Shown: positions 30,691 to 40,102 of the stretch, piece by piece
Numbering within the stretch: the first letter of the stretch is position 1
Layout: each line of letters opens with the position of its first letter
Source of the DNA: Paramacrobiotus metropolitanus
Taxonomy: Eukaryota > Tardigrada > Eutardigrada > Parachela > Macrobiotidae
DNA length: 64,000 bases
Assembly: GCF_019649055.1 (NCBI RefSeq)
Contig: NW_026570477.1
Location: 1 to 64,000, forward strand
Reading direction: 5' to 3'
Translations under genes and position numbers: made by a program
Notes under the pieces: generated by a model
The model's database searches: none
Told to the model about the DNA's origin: nothing
Seen by the model: the letters and a program-made list of their open reading frames with translations, nothing else

Positions 30691-32225
30691 TTAAGGAGCC
30701 ATAAGAGCACGCCCCCTCGGGGCGGCACTTTTATCCCACCACTTTAGAATGACAGAACGAAGATTGCTTAATGACAGCGCAAAAACAATGGGATCCAAGA
30801 TAGCCTGCATCGGATACAAAAACAGGGCTGCTTTCTTCAACTGGATTAAACTGGAGCTGACGCTCATAAAACCGGCCTCCATAAAACCGTCCAGTGTAAA
30901 GTATAGTTGAGCAGGGGCCCAGCATATCGCTATACTACACGTCAGCAGCGTCAGGATCAGGAAAGGGCGAACGGAGCCGTCGTTCTTGTGGCTGGTAGCG
31001 GTTGTTGGCTGGCTGCTTGCTGGTGCTATCTGTAGAATAGTAACCTTTGTATATTGCCTTTGTAAGTATAGCTGCTTCACAAAATGTGCTGAAGTCTGTA
31101 CTGTAAGTTCAACACCGCGCTCACGCAAAACTGAACGTACAAATTTGTCAGGAAATATTTTGCGCGCATCAAAACAGCGAAAACCACTAACGCCGCACAC
31201 CATACTACGGCGCGCCACGCCACGCTGTTCACTCTTTACATGAATCAGGCATGGCTAGTACACCCCAAATCTGGGTTTAAAAATGAATATCGAGAGAATT
31301 CTATCGATTACAACAATAATTGTAAAAATAGTTAAAAACTGTAAAGTATAATATTGGAGGTGGAATATACAGCATTGCAATACAAAGCATAATTATTCAT
31401 CGTTCTTGTAATGTAGTGGCCACCATTCAACTGCCAACGGTACACACAGTATGCACTAGCTGTAGCTTTACGTGTTACATTTCCGGACAGCCTTGTACGT
31501 ACTTTGTTAGAGTTAGCCTGGTTATGGGATCCGTCGATCGGCATCGGCGATGCTGTAGATGCTGCAGTTCTCGCCCGCCGCCGGCGAAGAAATTTGTACA
31601 GAATGTAGGGATAAGAAAACAGTACTATTACCACGGGCAAATTAAACGCCACCATGTCAGTTGCAAGTGCATACACCGTCTGTTCAGCCGCGTTTAAATA
31701 GCAGCCAAACTCTCCCGGTGCCGGCCGATAGTACAATTCGTCGATTAGGAAAATGGGAAAGCATACGATATGCACATACGCTACCATGCCGACCGCAAGC
31801 AGACACGCCACTTTAGTGTTGTGCCGATTCCGGTAAGACAACGGAAAGGTCAGCGCCCACAGACGATTGACGGTGATGAGAACGTGCATGTGCATTGCCA
31901 CGCCGGCCATCACCCAGATACAGTAAATGAATAAACTGCAGGTCCCTCTGGGCATCCACCAGCGCCCGTACAGCGCCTCCAGAATCTCCGATGGATATAC
32001 CCCAACAGCGAAGAATACATTTGTTGACAGAAGCCCAATGAGATACACGTTAAATCCGGTGCGCAACGTTTTGTGTCGAACAAGGAAAAGCAGCATGGAC
32101 ACATTGAGAACAAGTTGCAGAATGAACCAGATCAAGCTGGAAACCGCCGGGTAATTCCAGTCGGCAGTCGACGGGACGGCGGCAACGGAAGCGTTTGTCG
32201 TGATATTATTTAACGTAGCGTTCAT
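30691..32225 (-). CDS. GPCR-1B: orphan rhodopsin-like receptor, two exons
   Basis: Exon 1 is 32225-31479 (ATG to GGAAAT|GTAACA, 249 codons) and exon 2 is 31029-30691 after TTCTACAG, both phase 0, predicting 361 residues. N-glycosylation sites lie at N2, N7 and N11. TM1 is about residues 29-50, TM2 60-85, TM3 97-118, TM4 140-163 and TM5 187-212. TM6-7 are in exon 2. Cys in the TM3 start (GTCSLF) and in loop 2 (EFGCYL) can form the usual disulfide. NRLWA replaces DRY at the end of TM3 and DPIVF replaces NPxxY in TM7. The intracellular loop 3 is Arg-rich (FLRRRRARTAA) and is where the intron falls. Ligand unknown. Confidence 0.85.
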
Positions 32226-32345
32226 GTTGCAACTCAAAACTGATATACGTACTTGGCTTCAAAAATGCGGTGAACTGGAGTCTGGAGCGACGGTGCACTC
32301 GTTGGCTGCTTCAGCTTTACTCGCGATTGTGACGCCAAAGTGAAA
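32226..32345 (-). promoter_or_regulatory. GPCR-1B leader with conserved motif
   Basis: The minus strand carries AAGCTGAAGCAGCCAACG about 70-90 bp before the ATG and, further upstream, CGGTCAGTTTCACTTTGGCG, both shared with GPCR-1A. A TATA box is less clear than in 1A (GTATACAGTATTAACGG). Confidence 0.5.
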
Positions 32346-32439
32346 CTGACCGTTAATACTGTATACACACGAGTTTATGAGACCGAAGTTAATGATCCTG
32401 TGCCGTCGCATGTTGGCTGGCACTCATCCAACGGCACAG

Positions 32440-33190
32440 TCACAGGAATTCAAGAAAGTTCCACAATCAATTTAAACGAGAGTCGGAGACAGCATCAGCT
32501 GGGGCTTTCTTCATGAGATTACAGTTTCCGCTTGCCGAGTGAGATAGATGTCCGGTGGCGGAGCAACATACACTTTCCCCCAGGCGGTATATATGGAACG
32601 TTTCGTACCAAAGAAAAAAACTGGAACGTTTTTTTCCTTCTTGTAGTCACTGTAGTCATCTGTAGGCAACCTTTAGACACCCTGTAAAGAACCTGTATAC
32701 ATCCTAAGAAAACCTAAGAAACCAGGTGACTACAGTATGTCTACAGGGTGTTCTACGGGCTGTCTACAGATGACTACCGGTGTATACAGACAGAGCATCG
32801 AGCTGAATTTAAGAAAGGCTACCTGTATACAGCGATAGACATCCGTAGACAACCTGTAGACACGTTGTAGACACGCTGTATACATCCTAAGAAACCATGT
32901 GACTACCGATAGGTCTACAGGGTGTCTACAGCTTGTATACAGATGTCTACTGTGACTACAAGAAGAGAAAAAAACGATTCACTTTTTTTCTTTGGTACGA
33001 AACGTGCCACAGGTGTATACAGGCGGATAAATACACCTGAAGAATGCCGGTAATTGGACCTTGTTAAAAGCTATCTGCTTGAGACACGAACAGATTATGG
33101 AAGCAGGTGCAATGCTGCAGACTGTTATAAACGAAAATCCTCTACACTAAAAATTTGGGTATTTAAATAATTAGAAAATTATGATGACAG
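32440..33190. repeat. Duplicated upstream flank of family 1 receptors (B copy), interrupted
   Basis: It matches 23460-23775 on both sides of an insertion: up to caggcgg at 32587 and from aggcggata at 33021. The insertion is the foldback element described separately. Confidence 0.75.
32588..33019. mobile_element. Foldback element with long inverted ends
   Basis: The ends are inverted copies for about 75 bp: the left has acgtttcgtaccaaagaaaa, then a T run and cttcttgtagtcactgtag, and the right has the complement. The interior is made of diverged repeats of ctgtagaca, gtctacagg and gtatacatcctaag, with two roughly 150-bp halves in inverted and direct arrangements. No ORF is seen. CAGGCGG at 32581-32587 and 33020-33026 flanks it as a probable 7-10 bp target duplication. 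The uninterrupted target is seen in the GPCR-1A flank at 23592. Confidence 0.8.
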
Positions 33191-33210
33191 TTTAGTACTG
33201 TATCTCGCTT

Positions 33211-33307
33211 GCAGGTTTAAGTATAACAAGTATCTTTAACTGTCATAGGTAGTGCAACAGTTGCACTACCTATGACAGTTAAAGATACTTGTTATACCTA
33301 AACCTGC
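33211..33307. repeat. Near-perfect 48-bp-arm palindrome
   Basis: Arms gcaggtttaagtataacaag... (33211-33258) and its complement (33260-33307) differ at one position and have almost no loop. The left arm matches the GPCR-1D flank around 55771-55800, so the palindrome is an inverted duplication of receptor-flank DNA. Confidence 0.9.
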
Positions 33308-33464
33308 ACTGCAACAGCTCTGTAATCTGCAGCAAAGAAACCAAAATTCGCGTCGCCCGAAATGTAATGTGGCCGAAATAATCGGCGTCCGAGCTGAACG
33401 AATGCCGAAAAGCTTTGGCCGAAATGAACGGGAAAACGGCCAAAGTGATCGGTAGCCACAAACA

Positions 33465-33567
33465 GCAAAGACTGGAGTAGAATAAGCCTTGTGGAATTAA
33501 TAATTGACGTCGACTGTCTCTGTTGTGCTGCTTCGATTTTATAATAAAGTATTTTCGTCATTATTAT
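33465..33567. repeat. Dispersed retroposon 3' end, copy 1 (with 49955-50045)
   Basis: The two copies share aaagactggagtagaataag, then gtcgactgtctctgttgtgctg and ataataaagtattttcgtca followed by ttattattg. AATAAA near the end and the TTA tail suggest a SINE or LINE 3' end. Confidence 0.6.
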
Positions 33568-34060
33568 TGCGCATAAGCAGTGTGGCGCGGCGCGCCGTGG
33601 TATAGAGTTTTGTGTAGCCAACGCATTTATATTTTTCACTGTACCGATACGCAGAAAATTATTAGACAGGATTGTATTTTCCGCTATAAGTGCCAACGGG
33701 AAGTGGGTCGGAGACATTCGTTTCTGCGCAGGTGGCTTCCGCTCGGAATTGTAGCATTATTTTCAATAAAATTCCGCACCCGGGCGTAAGTGTCGGGTCA
33801 TATTCAAGGAAATCAGATTCTGCCCTTGTTAAAACCCCAGGTTACGTTGATTCGAGCGCCCCCTGGATCAACCGGCTTAATGCGGACTTACGGCGCACCT
33901 CCATCATTAACGCAAGATTATGTTCGGGTGGCAATGGCTATCCGGTAAACAACTGGAAGGATGTCCGGCTTATTCTTCGAATACCTCAAGGCGTAAAATG
34001 TCCCAATGTTCAACATCTTATTTCCATCCAACTACAAACGGTAATTGCGTACGACCATAA
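33568..34060. repeat. Dispersed 500-bp repeat, copy 2 (with 25396-25960)
   Basis: Similar to copy 1 across most of its length with point changes and small indels. In the plus frame at about 33850-33970 it encodes NRLNADLRRTSIINARL and GYPVNNWKDVRLIL, close to the peptides of copy 1. Confidence 0.7.
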
Positions 34061-34720
34061 CAAAATTGCTCAGTAGTTAATATGACCTATCAAGGTTTTA
34101 AAGCAAAGGCTGATGTAGGGTACGCTTAATTATAATGTCGCATTTTGATTCTGACACGTCGCATGATGGACAGCAGAGAGCGGCCATTTCCGCTTTCTCC
34201 ATATCCCATCCATCTCTTATCCTTTAAGTTTTTAACCGTTTTTTAAACTACCGTTTTTTGTTAGTCCACATTCACTCCACATGTACAAATTTGGGCTCAA
34301 TACAAAGCTCCTTACTGTTAGCAGCTACCCTACCGGAACAGCGCCAGTCTCAGTATTCCGTAAATTACTTATGCACTAATATGCAGAATGGATTTCAGTT
34401 TTCAAAGTAAACGGTTAGACTGAAAATATATGCAAGCGGAAAAAAATTCGGCTTTGTGATTAGTGCATTAACACTTCGTTGACTACGAGTTTTCAGCAAC
34501 GAGGCTGACTTTCTTGGTGGAAGCCACCAGAAGCATACCATTGGTCAGTAAAATCTGCTAGCCAGTCGTTTTCTCTATTTTAATGACGTTTGACCAATTG
34601 CAGAAGTTGATAAGACAAAAGAAACAGTGTAGCGAGACATGAGGCATGTGCGCCAGATTTACTTGCGATGAAAGAAAGACAGGCACTAATCAAGCAGTAA
34701 ATGCAACGAAATGCAATAAA
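34061..34720. other. Intergenic, no gene seen
   Basis: AT-rich sequence without recognisable coding, RNA or repeat features. Confidence 0.35.
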
Positions 34721-34829
34721 CTACTGTGTTGTCGAGTCAACTTTGCACCTTTTCGCACAGTGAGTTATATGCTAATCGGATACGACTCACTGTACAAAAA
34801 GGTTCCAAGTTGACTCAACAACACAGTAT
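34721..34829. repeat. Hairpin MITE abutting the piggyBac stop codon
   Basis: Arms tactgtgttgtcgagtcaac... (34721-34764) and the complement (34785-34829) pair with about six mismatches around a 20-bp loop. It ends directly beside the stop codon of the piggyBac C-terminus. It may be the terminal hairpin of that transposon or a separate foldback MITE. Confidence 0.75.
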
Positions 34830-35241
34830 TCATTCCATGCAATCAGGGCACACGTTGAACAAGTGATCGTAACAACAGGGCGTCTGGCAAACTTTGCAGC
34901 GCTTCTTCGTTTTGTTGTCTCTCTTCTTTTCCGCATTCAAGCAGGGCAGACAGCGCTGGGAACTGTTGACTTGAACATCTGCGTCTACTGCCAGTGTCCC
35001 ATTGTCCAGTGGTCCAATAATTTGATTTACCACCTCTCGATAACGCGGCAGAATTTTATTTTGAGCTCTTTTTGCCGCCAAATGCCGACTTACAAGGGAA
35101 TACGCCAAAGTCTTCAAAAATTCCCTGCGTGGTGATTTGGCAAATTGTGGCATTTCTGAATACACGACGAAAGCGTTGATGGCTGAGATGTCGATAATGT
35201 TGTAGTAAACACTCATTGGCCATCGTCTGGTGATTCTTTTT
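34830..35241 (-). pseudogene. piggyBac transposase C-terminal end
   Basis: On the minus strand from 35241 the frame reads RITRRWPMSVYYNIIDISAI, then EFLKTLAYSLV, and ends in a Cys-rich domain (CLPC, CKVCQTPCCYDHLFNVC, CPDC) before a stop at 34830. This cross-brace zinc domain is the usual C-terminus of piggyBac transposases and binds the terminal repeats. Upstream of 35241 the frame continues into the inserted retroelement repeat, so the start of the 202-codon frame is not transposase. Confidence 0.85.
35092..35241. repeat. 150-bp direct duplication, left copy
   Basis: Identical to 40103-40252 except one base (aaacac versus aagcac). It covers piggyBac sequence coding for RITRRWPMS through LAYSLV and abuts the left end of the tyrosine-recombinase element. 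Confidence 0.95.
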
Positions 35242-35452
35242 GAGAAAGATTTGTCTGTCCAGACAAATCTGCTTATAACCGACAGAGAATGCCATGTCCT
35301 GATTGCTGTTCTGTCACATCCTTGCTCGACAATGGATGACCCAACATTCGGAGATGGCCATACCGGACATAACCCACTATATATAACTTGCATGTATCTT
35401 TCATTAGCTGCTGTGTTTAATTCAATGTCTGCGTGCACTCTAAAATTTTCTT
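35241..35452 (+). repeat. Split direct repeat A1
   Basis: 212 bp, equal to A2 at 39768-39979 apart from cattcgg versus catttgg. It contains the small palindrome agatttgtctgtccagacaa. Confidence 0.95.
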
Positions 35453-35501
35453 GAATTTATCTAAGATTTTGTCAGGTGACCTTTCGGTTTTCACTGTCGT
35501 A

Positions 35502-36491
35502 ATGGATCGGAATCAGTTGAAAGCACTCACCATTCCTAAACGTAAAGAGAGGTTAATCTTTTTGGAAAAGCGAAGCGATGGCCTTAAAGATGCCCTTGTC
35601 GACCGCTTGTTTTCTGCGTTGAAAGCAAATCCAGATTGTCTTAAAGACTTCACCGAAGTTCCCACAGCTACCGTCGCATCGGAAGAAACCACCAAAAAAG
35701 TGGATGATGACACCGTGCCACGGCTAGAGTTGTCCTGTGGGGATATCGACGACATTACCACTACCGTTTCCATTACACCGGAAACCATTGCGGAACTAAA
35801 GAAACAGGGAGTCCGAACCATTGAAGATTTGGATTATTTGAGCCAGGATGATCTGCGCACCATCGTGAAACCGATCGTGGACTACAACAAGCTCCGCGCC
35901 CACTTATTTGGAAAAGCAGATGAGAAGAAATTAGCTGATAAGCCACACCGTCGAAATGTGACCATTCCTGAAGAGGATGCCTCATGCGTCGTGGAGATCC
36001 AGGAACGACCAGCAGCATTCGACCGGAGCCGCTTAGATTTCACCGGGCGCCAGGCAGCACCAACTGGACGTACGGGATATCCACCAAGTCCTTCACCGGA
36101 TTTCAACCGCGCCCCCTTCCGCCCGCAATCCCGAGGTGAGTCAGTTGAGCAGGATATTACGCCAGATTTTTCGGCACAAAAACCGGCAAGATGTTTACCT
36201 CGACCGCATACTTTCGTATATTGTAAAGGTCAGTCAGGCGAAGACAAATCGAAGATAGACCCATTAGAGATGAATTTTGATGATTTTTTGTACGGTTGCA
36301 TCCAGACGATTCGCGAACTTGCTGCTAATCCAGAAAGCTATCCTATCCTGGCTGAATATTCAGAATATGTGGAATTTTTGGTTGCGAAAAAGAGAGATTA
36401 TTTTCCTAGAAATATTCTAGAATTTGACAGTGAATTCGTATTCATGCGGCAAGGCATAAATGGCGGCTCAATGATTTCAACGCTTGCTTAA
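35502..36491 (+). CDS. Gag-like ORF of the tyrosine-recombinase element
   Basis: 329 codons from ATG 35502. The N-terminus is helical and charged (RKERLIFLEKRSDGLKDALV), followed by an acidic linker, a segment with SITPETIAELKKQGV resembling a small helical interaction domain, and a Pro/Arg-rich part. The C-terminus (residues about 270-320) is helical with a conserved-looking YPILAEYSEYVEFLV. It has no zinc knuckle of its own; that lies in the next frame from 36494. Role by position: nucleocapsid-like protein. Its relation to other Ngaro gag proteins is not recognised by eye. Confidence 0.7.
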   Translation: MDRNQLKALTIPKRKERLIFLEKRSDGLKDALVDRLFSALKANPDCLKDFTEVPTATVASEETTKKVDDDTVPRLELSCGDIDDITTTVSITPETIAELKKQGVRTIEDLDYLSQDDLRTIVKPIVDYNKLRAHLFGKADEKKLADKPHRRNVTIPEEDASCVVEIQERPAAFDRSRLDFTGRQAAPTGRTGYPPSPSPDFNRAPFRPQSRGESVEQDITPDFSAQKPARCLPRPHTFVYCKGQSGEDKSKIDPLEMNFDDFLYGCIQTIRELAANPESYPILAEYSEYVEFLVAKKRDYFPRNILEFDSEFVFMRQGINGGSMISTLA

Positions 36492-36493
36492 GC

Positions 36494-36868
36494 ATGATTC
36501 ATCGCCATTTTCACTCGGGCGCAATGGTTCCAGGCAATGTTCGGAACCGCCCGTACGACGGGCAGAGCCGTTTTCGTCCCCAGCAAAACCGGACCTTTGT
36601 TGCAGGCCAGCCGGCATTTCGCGACCCCCTTGGACCACCGGGATCTCACCAGGTCGCTTGCTGGCGCTACAATAACCACGAATGTGACGCAAATCCTTGC
36701 ACCCTCCCACACATTTGCCGGTGGTGCTACGGAAGAAACCACCGATGGTCAGTGTGCCGCAAGAATCCCAACCGACCAATCGGACCGCCGCACCATGCCT
36801 ACAACGGAGGCGGCCCACCACAGCACGGTTATAATGGCGGCACCGGCCTGCGTAACGGCAACGGATGA
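36494..36868 (+). CDS. Zinc-knuckle gag segment in a shifted frame
   Basis: 125-codon frame beginning three bases after the gag stop, rich in Gly, Pro and Asn. It contains CRWCYGRNHRWSVC, a perfect C-x2-C-x4-H-x4-C knuckle, preceded by CWRYNNHECDANPC. The knuckle would bind element RNA. It is in a different frame from the upstream gag and overlaps the start of the long pol frame. It is either a separate small ORF or the gag C-terminus reached by a frameshift. Confidence 0.65.
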   Translation: MIHRHFHSGAMVPGNVRNRPYDGQSRFRPQQNRTFVAGQPAFRDPLGPPGSHQVACWRYNNHECDANPCTLPHICRWCYGRNHRWSVCRKNPNRPIGPPHHAYNGGGPPQHGYNGGTGLRNGNG

Positions 36869-38726
36869 ATCCGCCTCGTGGAATGATGCAAAAGCTGTTC
36901 AACATTTTAACAATAATTCACTTTTTATTAATCATGATTTAAATGTTTCGTGTATGAAATCAAGTGATTCTAACTGCGATCCTGATCTGTTTTTACGCTG
37001 CAGTCTTACGCGGCATGAAAAGGAATGGGAAAATGAATCAGTTGATGATTTTGATAAGGATTTCAAATTAAAAGGTGTTCGTTACGGGTTCGAGATTGTT
37101 CCGGATCTAAATGTAGTGAGAGACAGCGATTCGAAAAACTATTCAAGCGCAATAACAGGATGTGCTAAACAACAATTAGATAACCTTTTCCTAGAAGAAC
37201 TTGCTGCGGGAAAAATTTCTAAACAAACTGCGAAGCCGAAACGGATACAGTCGATTGGTGCAGTTCCAAAGAAAGGGTCTGACAATTTTCGGCCAATAAC
37301 AGACTGTAGCAGACCAGCTGATAATTCTTTAAATTCTTACATGTCACCAGAGCAGTTTTCGTTTCAAACGATTGACGATGCCCTGCAGTTGTCGTGCGCA
37401 GGATGCTTTTATTCAGTGGTTGACCTGAAAGCCGCATATCGCAGCGTGCCGGTGTATCCACCTCACCGGCAGCTGCAAGGTTTCCGATGGCAGTTTAACG
37501 AAAAAGAAGAGTATTTTGTTGATAATTTTTTGTGTTTCGGACTGGCGTGCGCGCCTTCAATTTTCAACCGCATTCCTAATGCCATAGTGAGAATAATGAG
37601 GCGGAAGGGGTACATGATTATTTCGTATCTCGATGATTTTCTCGTTATTGGTATTAGTTACGTAAAATGTTTGGAAGCTCAGCATTTCTTAATTGATCTG
37701 ATTGGACGACTAGGATTTCTTGTCAGTTGGGACAAAGTAATGGGTCCATGTCAAAGCATACAGTTTCTAGGGTTGATTATAGATTCTGTAGGTATGAAAG
37801 TTAGGCTTCCGGAAGATAAATTACTAGCAATTGTTCAAATTTGTGAAAATTTGCTTTCAAAGGAAAAATGTTCAAAGAAGCAATTACAACAGCTAGTAGG
37901 CCACTTGTGTTTTGCTGCTAGGGCTGTTCATGGCGCAAGAATGTTTTCGCGCCTGTTTATTGACGTGATGAACTCACTGGTAGACGTAAGTCATCGAACC
38001 CGACTTACAATTCTAATCAAGCATGAACTATTATGGTGGAAGAGAATTGCTCAACATTTGAACGGTATTACTGTATATCGCTTTGGGTATACAAGACCAA
38101 AAATTTTCATTCGGACTGACGCGTCGTTGTCAGGGTTTGGGGGATATTTCGGGAGTACATGGCTGTCCGGAACTTGGAATTCATGTGACTTTTCAGATAT
38201 CCTTAAAACACTGTATAACTTGGCTCCCTCTTCGAATGTTGACGTTTCACTTTTAGAAAATATAAATTACCTGGAACTGATTTCTGCATGTCTACCTGTT
38301 CTGATTTGGGCTCCAGACTTTTGCGGAGCGGAAGTATGCATTGAAAGCGATAATAGCACTACAGTGTCAATTTTTAATCGTGGCACGACAAAAAACCTGC
38401 AAGCACTGAAGTGGCTAAAGTTACTGTTTTTTACTGCAATCAAATTCATTATTAAAGTGCGCGCCATACATGTTCCGGGCGAAGATAATCACATCGCCGA
38501 TGCCCTGAGTCGTTTGCCAGGAGACCAGTATGTACACTTGCTGGAAAGTGTGCTCGAAAAGCGACAGAGTGAGTTGAAAATTACAGAATGCTGCCTTTCC
38601 AGGTATCCGAACGGAAGGTCTGCAAAAAGTGTTGAGGACACTGCGATATACGTCGCTTGCGACAAGTACGTTACGGACACGAAACTGCCAATGGAACCGT
38701 TTTTTGAATCTCTGCAGAAAATGTAA
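36537..38726 (+). CDS. Pol: reverse transcriptase and RNase H of the tyrosine-recombinase element
   Basis: The frame is open for 729 codons, but its first 110 or so residues overlap the zinc-knuckle frame and are probably not real, so pol effectively starts near 36870. RT motifs: GAVPKKGSDNFRPITDCSRP (about 37258-37317), YSVVDLKAAYRSVPV (37411-37455), CFGLACAPSIFNRI (37534-37575) and the catalytic ISYLDDFLVIG (37621-37653). RNase H: FIRTDASLSGFGGYFG (about 38107-38154), NYLELISA, IESDNSTTVSIFNRG (about 38341-38385) and DNHIADALSRLPG (38482-38520). The RT type with LxAAYRxVPV and CFGLxxAP is that of DIRS-like elements. Confidence 0.9.
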   Translation: MFGTARTTGRAVFVPSKTGPLLQASRHFATPLDHRDLTRSLAGATITTNVTQILAPSHTFAGGATEETTDGQCAARIPTDQSDRRTMPTTEAAHHSTVIMAAPACVTATDESASWNDAKAVQHFNNNSLFINHDLNVSCMKSSDSNCDPDLFLRCSLTRHEKEWENESVDDFDKDFKLKGVRYGFEIVPDLNVVRDSDSKNYSSAITGCAKQQLDNLFLEELAAGKISKQTAKPKRIQSIGAVPKKGSDNFRPITDCSRPADNSLNSYMSPEQFSFQTIDDALQLSCAGCFYSVVDLKAAYRSVPVYPPHRQLQGFRWQFNEKEEYFVDNFLCFGLACAPSIFNRIPNAIVRIMRRKGYMIISYLDDFLVIGISYVKCLEAQHFLIDLIGRLGFLVSWDKVMGPCQSIQFLGLIIDSVGMKVRLPEDKLLAIVQICENLLSKEKCSKKQLQQLVGHLCFAARAVHGARMFSRLFIDVMNSLVDVSHRTRLTILIKHELLWWKRIAQHLNGITVYRFGYTRPKIFIRTDASLSGFGGYFGSTWLSGTWNSCDFSDILKTLYNLAPSSNVDVSLLENINYLELISACLPVLIWAPDFCGAEVCIESDNSTTVSIFNRGTTKNLQALKWLKLLFFTAIKFIIKVRAIHVPGEDNHIADALSRLPGDQYVHLLESVLEKRQSELKITECCLSRYPNGRSAKSVEDTAIYVACDKYVTDTKLPMEPFFESLQKM

Positions 38727-39545
38727 GCTGAGGGCGATTCCAGCCAGCGTAAATACAATCTGCCTGTTTATTGCGGAATTGTCATTCGAATTAGAATTTT
38801 TGTCCATTCAGAATTACGTGGCAAGTCTTTCCAGCTTGCATCATTTCCATAACTTTCATGCGCCGGACTTAAATCATTTCGCAGTCAGGCAGGCAATTGA
38901 TGGTGTTCGTCGTATAAGGCAGGAAGTGCCGAACCGGAAGTCACCCATCACTTTGACACACATTCGCGCCATTCGGCAGCACCTTAATTTAGTAGCTACA
39001 GATATGGGTAGCGCCTTCTGGTTGGCATGCTTGTTCGCCTTCTATTCCTTGCTGAGAAGTTCGAATTTGTTCCCCCTGCTCAAAGGTCGTCAAATCCGTT
39101 GTTTTTGCGTTTGTCTGACATAAGGTGTGCAGGCAGTTTAATATACGTAACTTTTCCAGTTTTAAAAACTGAGCGTCACATTGGGAAAACCATCACAATT
39201 CCTATAAGCGCGAACCAAGATCCAGGATTGTGTCCTATGAAGGCCTTAAAAGATCACGTCAGAACCCACTCAGTGGTTCCGGCAGAATCGTTGTTTTCGT
39301 ACAGCTCTCACCGTGGAACGAGGGCAACGCTTACATCCTGCCAGTTTACGAAATTACTTCGTCTGACTCCGGATCACGCCGGTATCCCAAGTAGTGACAT
39401 TTCGATCCATTCCTTCCGACGAGGTGGTGCAACCCACGCTGCAAGCATTGGCGTGGATGAACAAAAAATTAAAGCACAAGGAAACTGGCGCAGTGAATGT
39501 TACAAACGTTATGTCCAGCGTGATGCGGATCTACGGAAGTCTTAG
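38629..39545 (+). pseudogene. Tyrosine recombinase, one frameshift
   Basis: Two overlapping frames, 38629-39123 and 39027-39545, together carry a DIRS-type recombinase. The first Arg is in FYSLLRSSNLFP (about 39040-39075). After a frame change near 39075 come HSFRRGGATHA (His-x-x-Arg, about 39408-39440), GNWRS (about 39481) and the nucleophile Tyr in CYKRYVQRD (about 39499-39525). The full catalytic set R, HxxR and Y is present but split between frames. Either the copy is inactive or the frame change is an error. It overlaps the end of pol by about 100 bp, common in these elements. Confidence 0.85.
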
Positions 39546-39589
39546 GCTTATGCCCGGGATGTCGCAAAGCATGTTGGTTTGGGTGTTTT

Positions 39590-39640
39590 GGGGCCGCTCT
39601 GACGCTGTGCGCCCTCGCGTTGTGACATTTTTCCTGTTTG
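39590..39640 (+). repeat. Split direct repeat B1
   Basis: Matches B2 at 40011-40060 with a few changes. Starts ggggccgctctgacgctgtg and ends tttttcctgtttg. Confidence 0.85.
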
Positions 39641-39767
39641 TTTGAGTCATGCTCTTCCTCATGGATGTGTGTTTGTTGTTCCAATATGGATGTTTGGTAT
39701 GGTATCGAAGATGCCCGAAATAATAAACTCCAGCTTGTACCTGCCTTCCGTTTCGTCTGTAGCGTTA

Positions 39768-39979
39768 TGAGAAAGATTTGTCTGTCCAGACAAATCTGCT
39801 TATAACCGACAGAGAATGCCATGTCCTGATTGCTGTTCTGTCACATCCTTGCTCGACAATGGATGACCCAACATTTGGAGATGGCCATACCGGACATAAC
39901 CCACTATATATAACTTGCATGTATCTTTCATTAGCTGCTGTGTTTAATTCAATGTCTGCGTGCACTCTAAAATTTTCTT
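39768..39979 (+). repeat. Split direct repeat A2
   Basis: 212 bp, 211 identical to A1. An AATAAA at about 39721 lies just upstream and may end the element transcript. Confidence 0.95.
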
Positions 39980-40010
39980 CCCGCCCACCACTCCTCTTTC
40001 TTCCAGGGGT

Positions 40011-40060
40011 GGGGCCGCTCTAACGCTGTGCGCCCTCGGTTGTGACCTTTTTCCTGTTTG
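40011..40060 (+). repeat. Split direct repeat B2
   Basis: Right end repeat of the element. Followed at 40061-40102 by a short scrambled stretch with two copies of gcgaacaagggaatacgc. Confidence 0.85.
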
Positions 40061-40102
40061 TGCGCCCTCGCGAACAAGGGAATACGCTGTGCTTTTTCGC
40101 GA

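Larger units (their letters stand above)
35241..40060 (+). mobile_element. Tyrosine-recombinase retrotransposon (Ngaro/PAT-like) with split direct repeats
   Basis: Element order is A1 (35241-35452), gag, pol with RT and RNase H, tyrosine recombinase, B1 (39590-39640), A2 (39768-39979), B2 (40011-40060). A1 and A2 are both 212 bp with one difference. B1 and B2 share ggggccgctct, acgctgtgcgccctcg and ttttcctgtttg. This split-direct-repeat structure is known for PAT, Kangaroo and Ngaro elements. There is no space for a methyltransferase domain between RNase H and recombinase, which fits Ngaro better. It is inserted in the piggyBac element in opposite orientation. Family members integrate with a recombinase instead of an integrase. 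Confidence 0.9.

Noticed and set aside
35241-35454. A1 repeat read as the N-terminal part of the piggyBac C-terminal frame
   Set aside because: The same peptide is encoded by A2 at 39768-39979, so it belongs to the retroelement repeat and not to the transposase.
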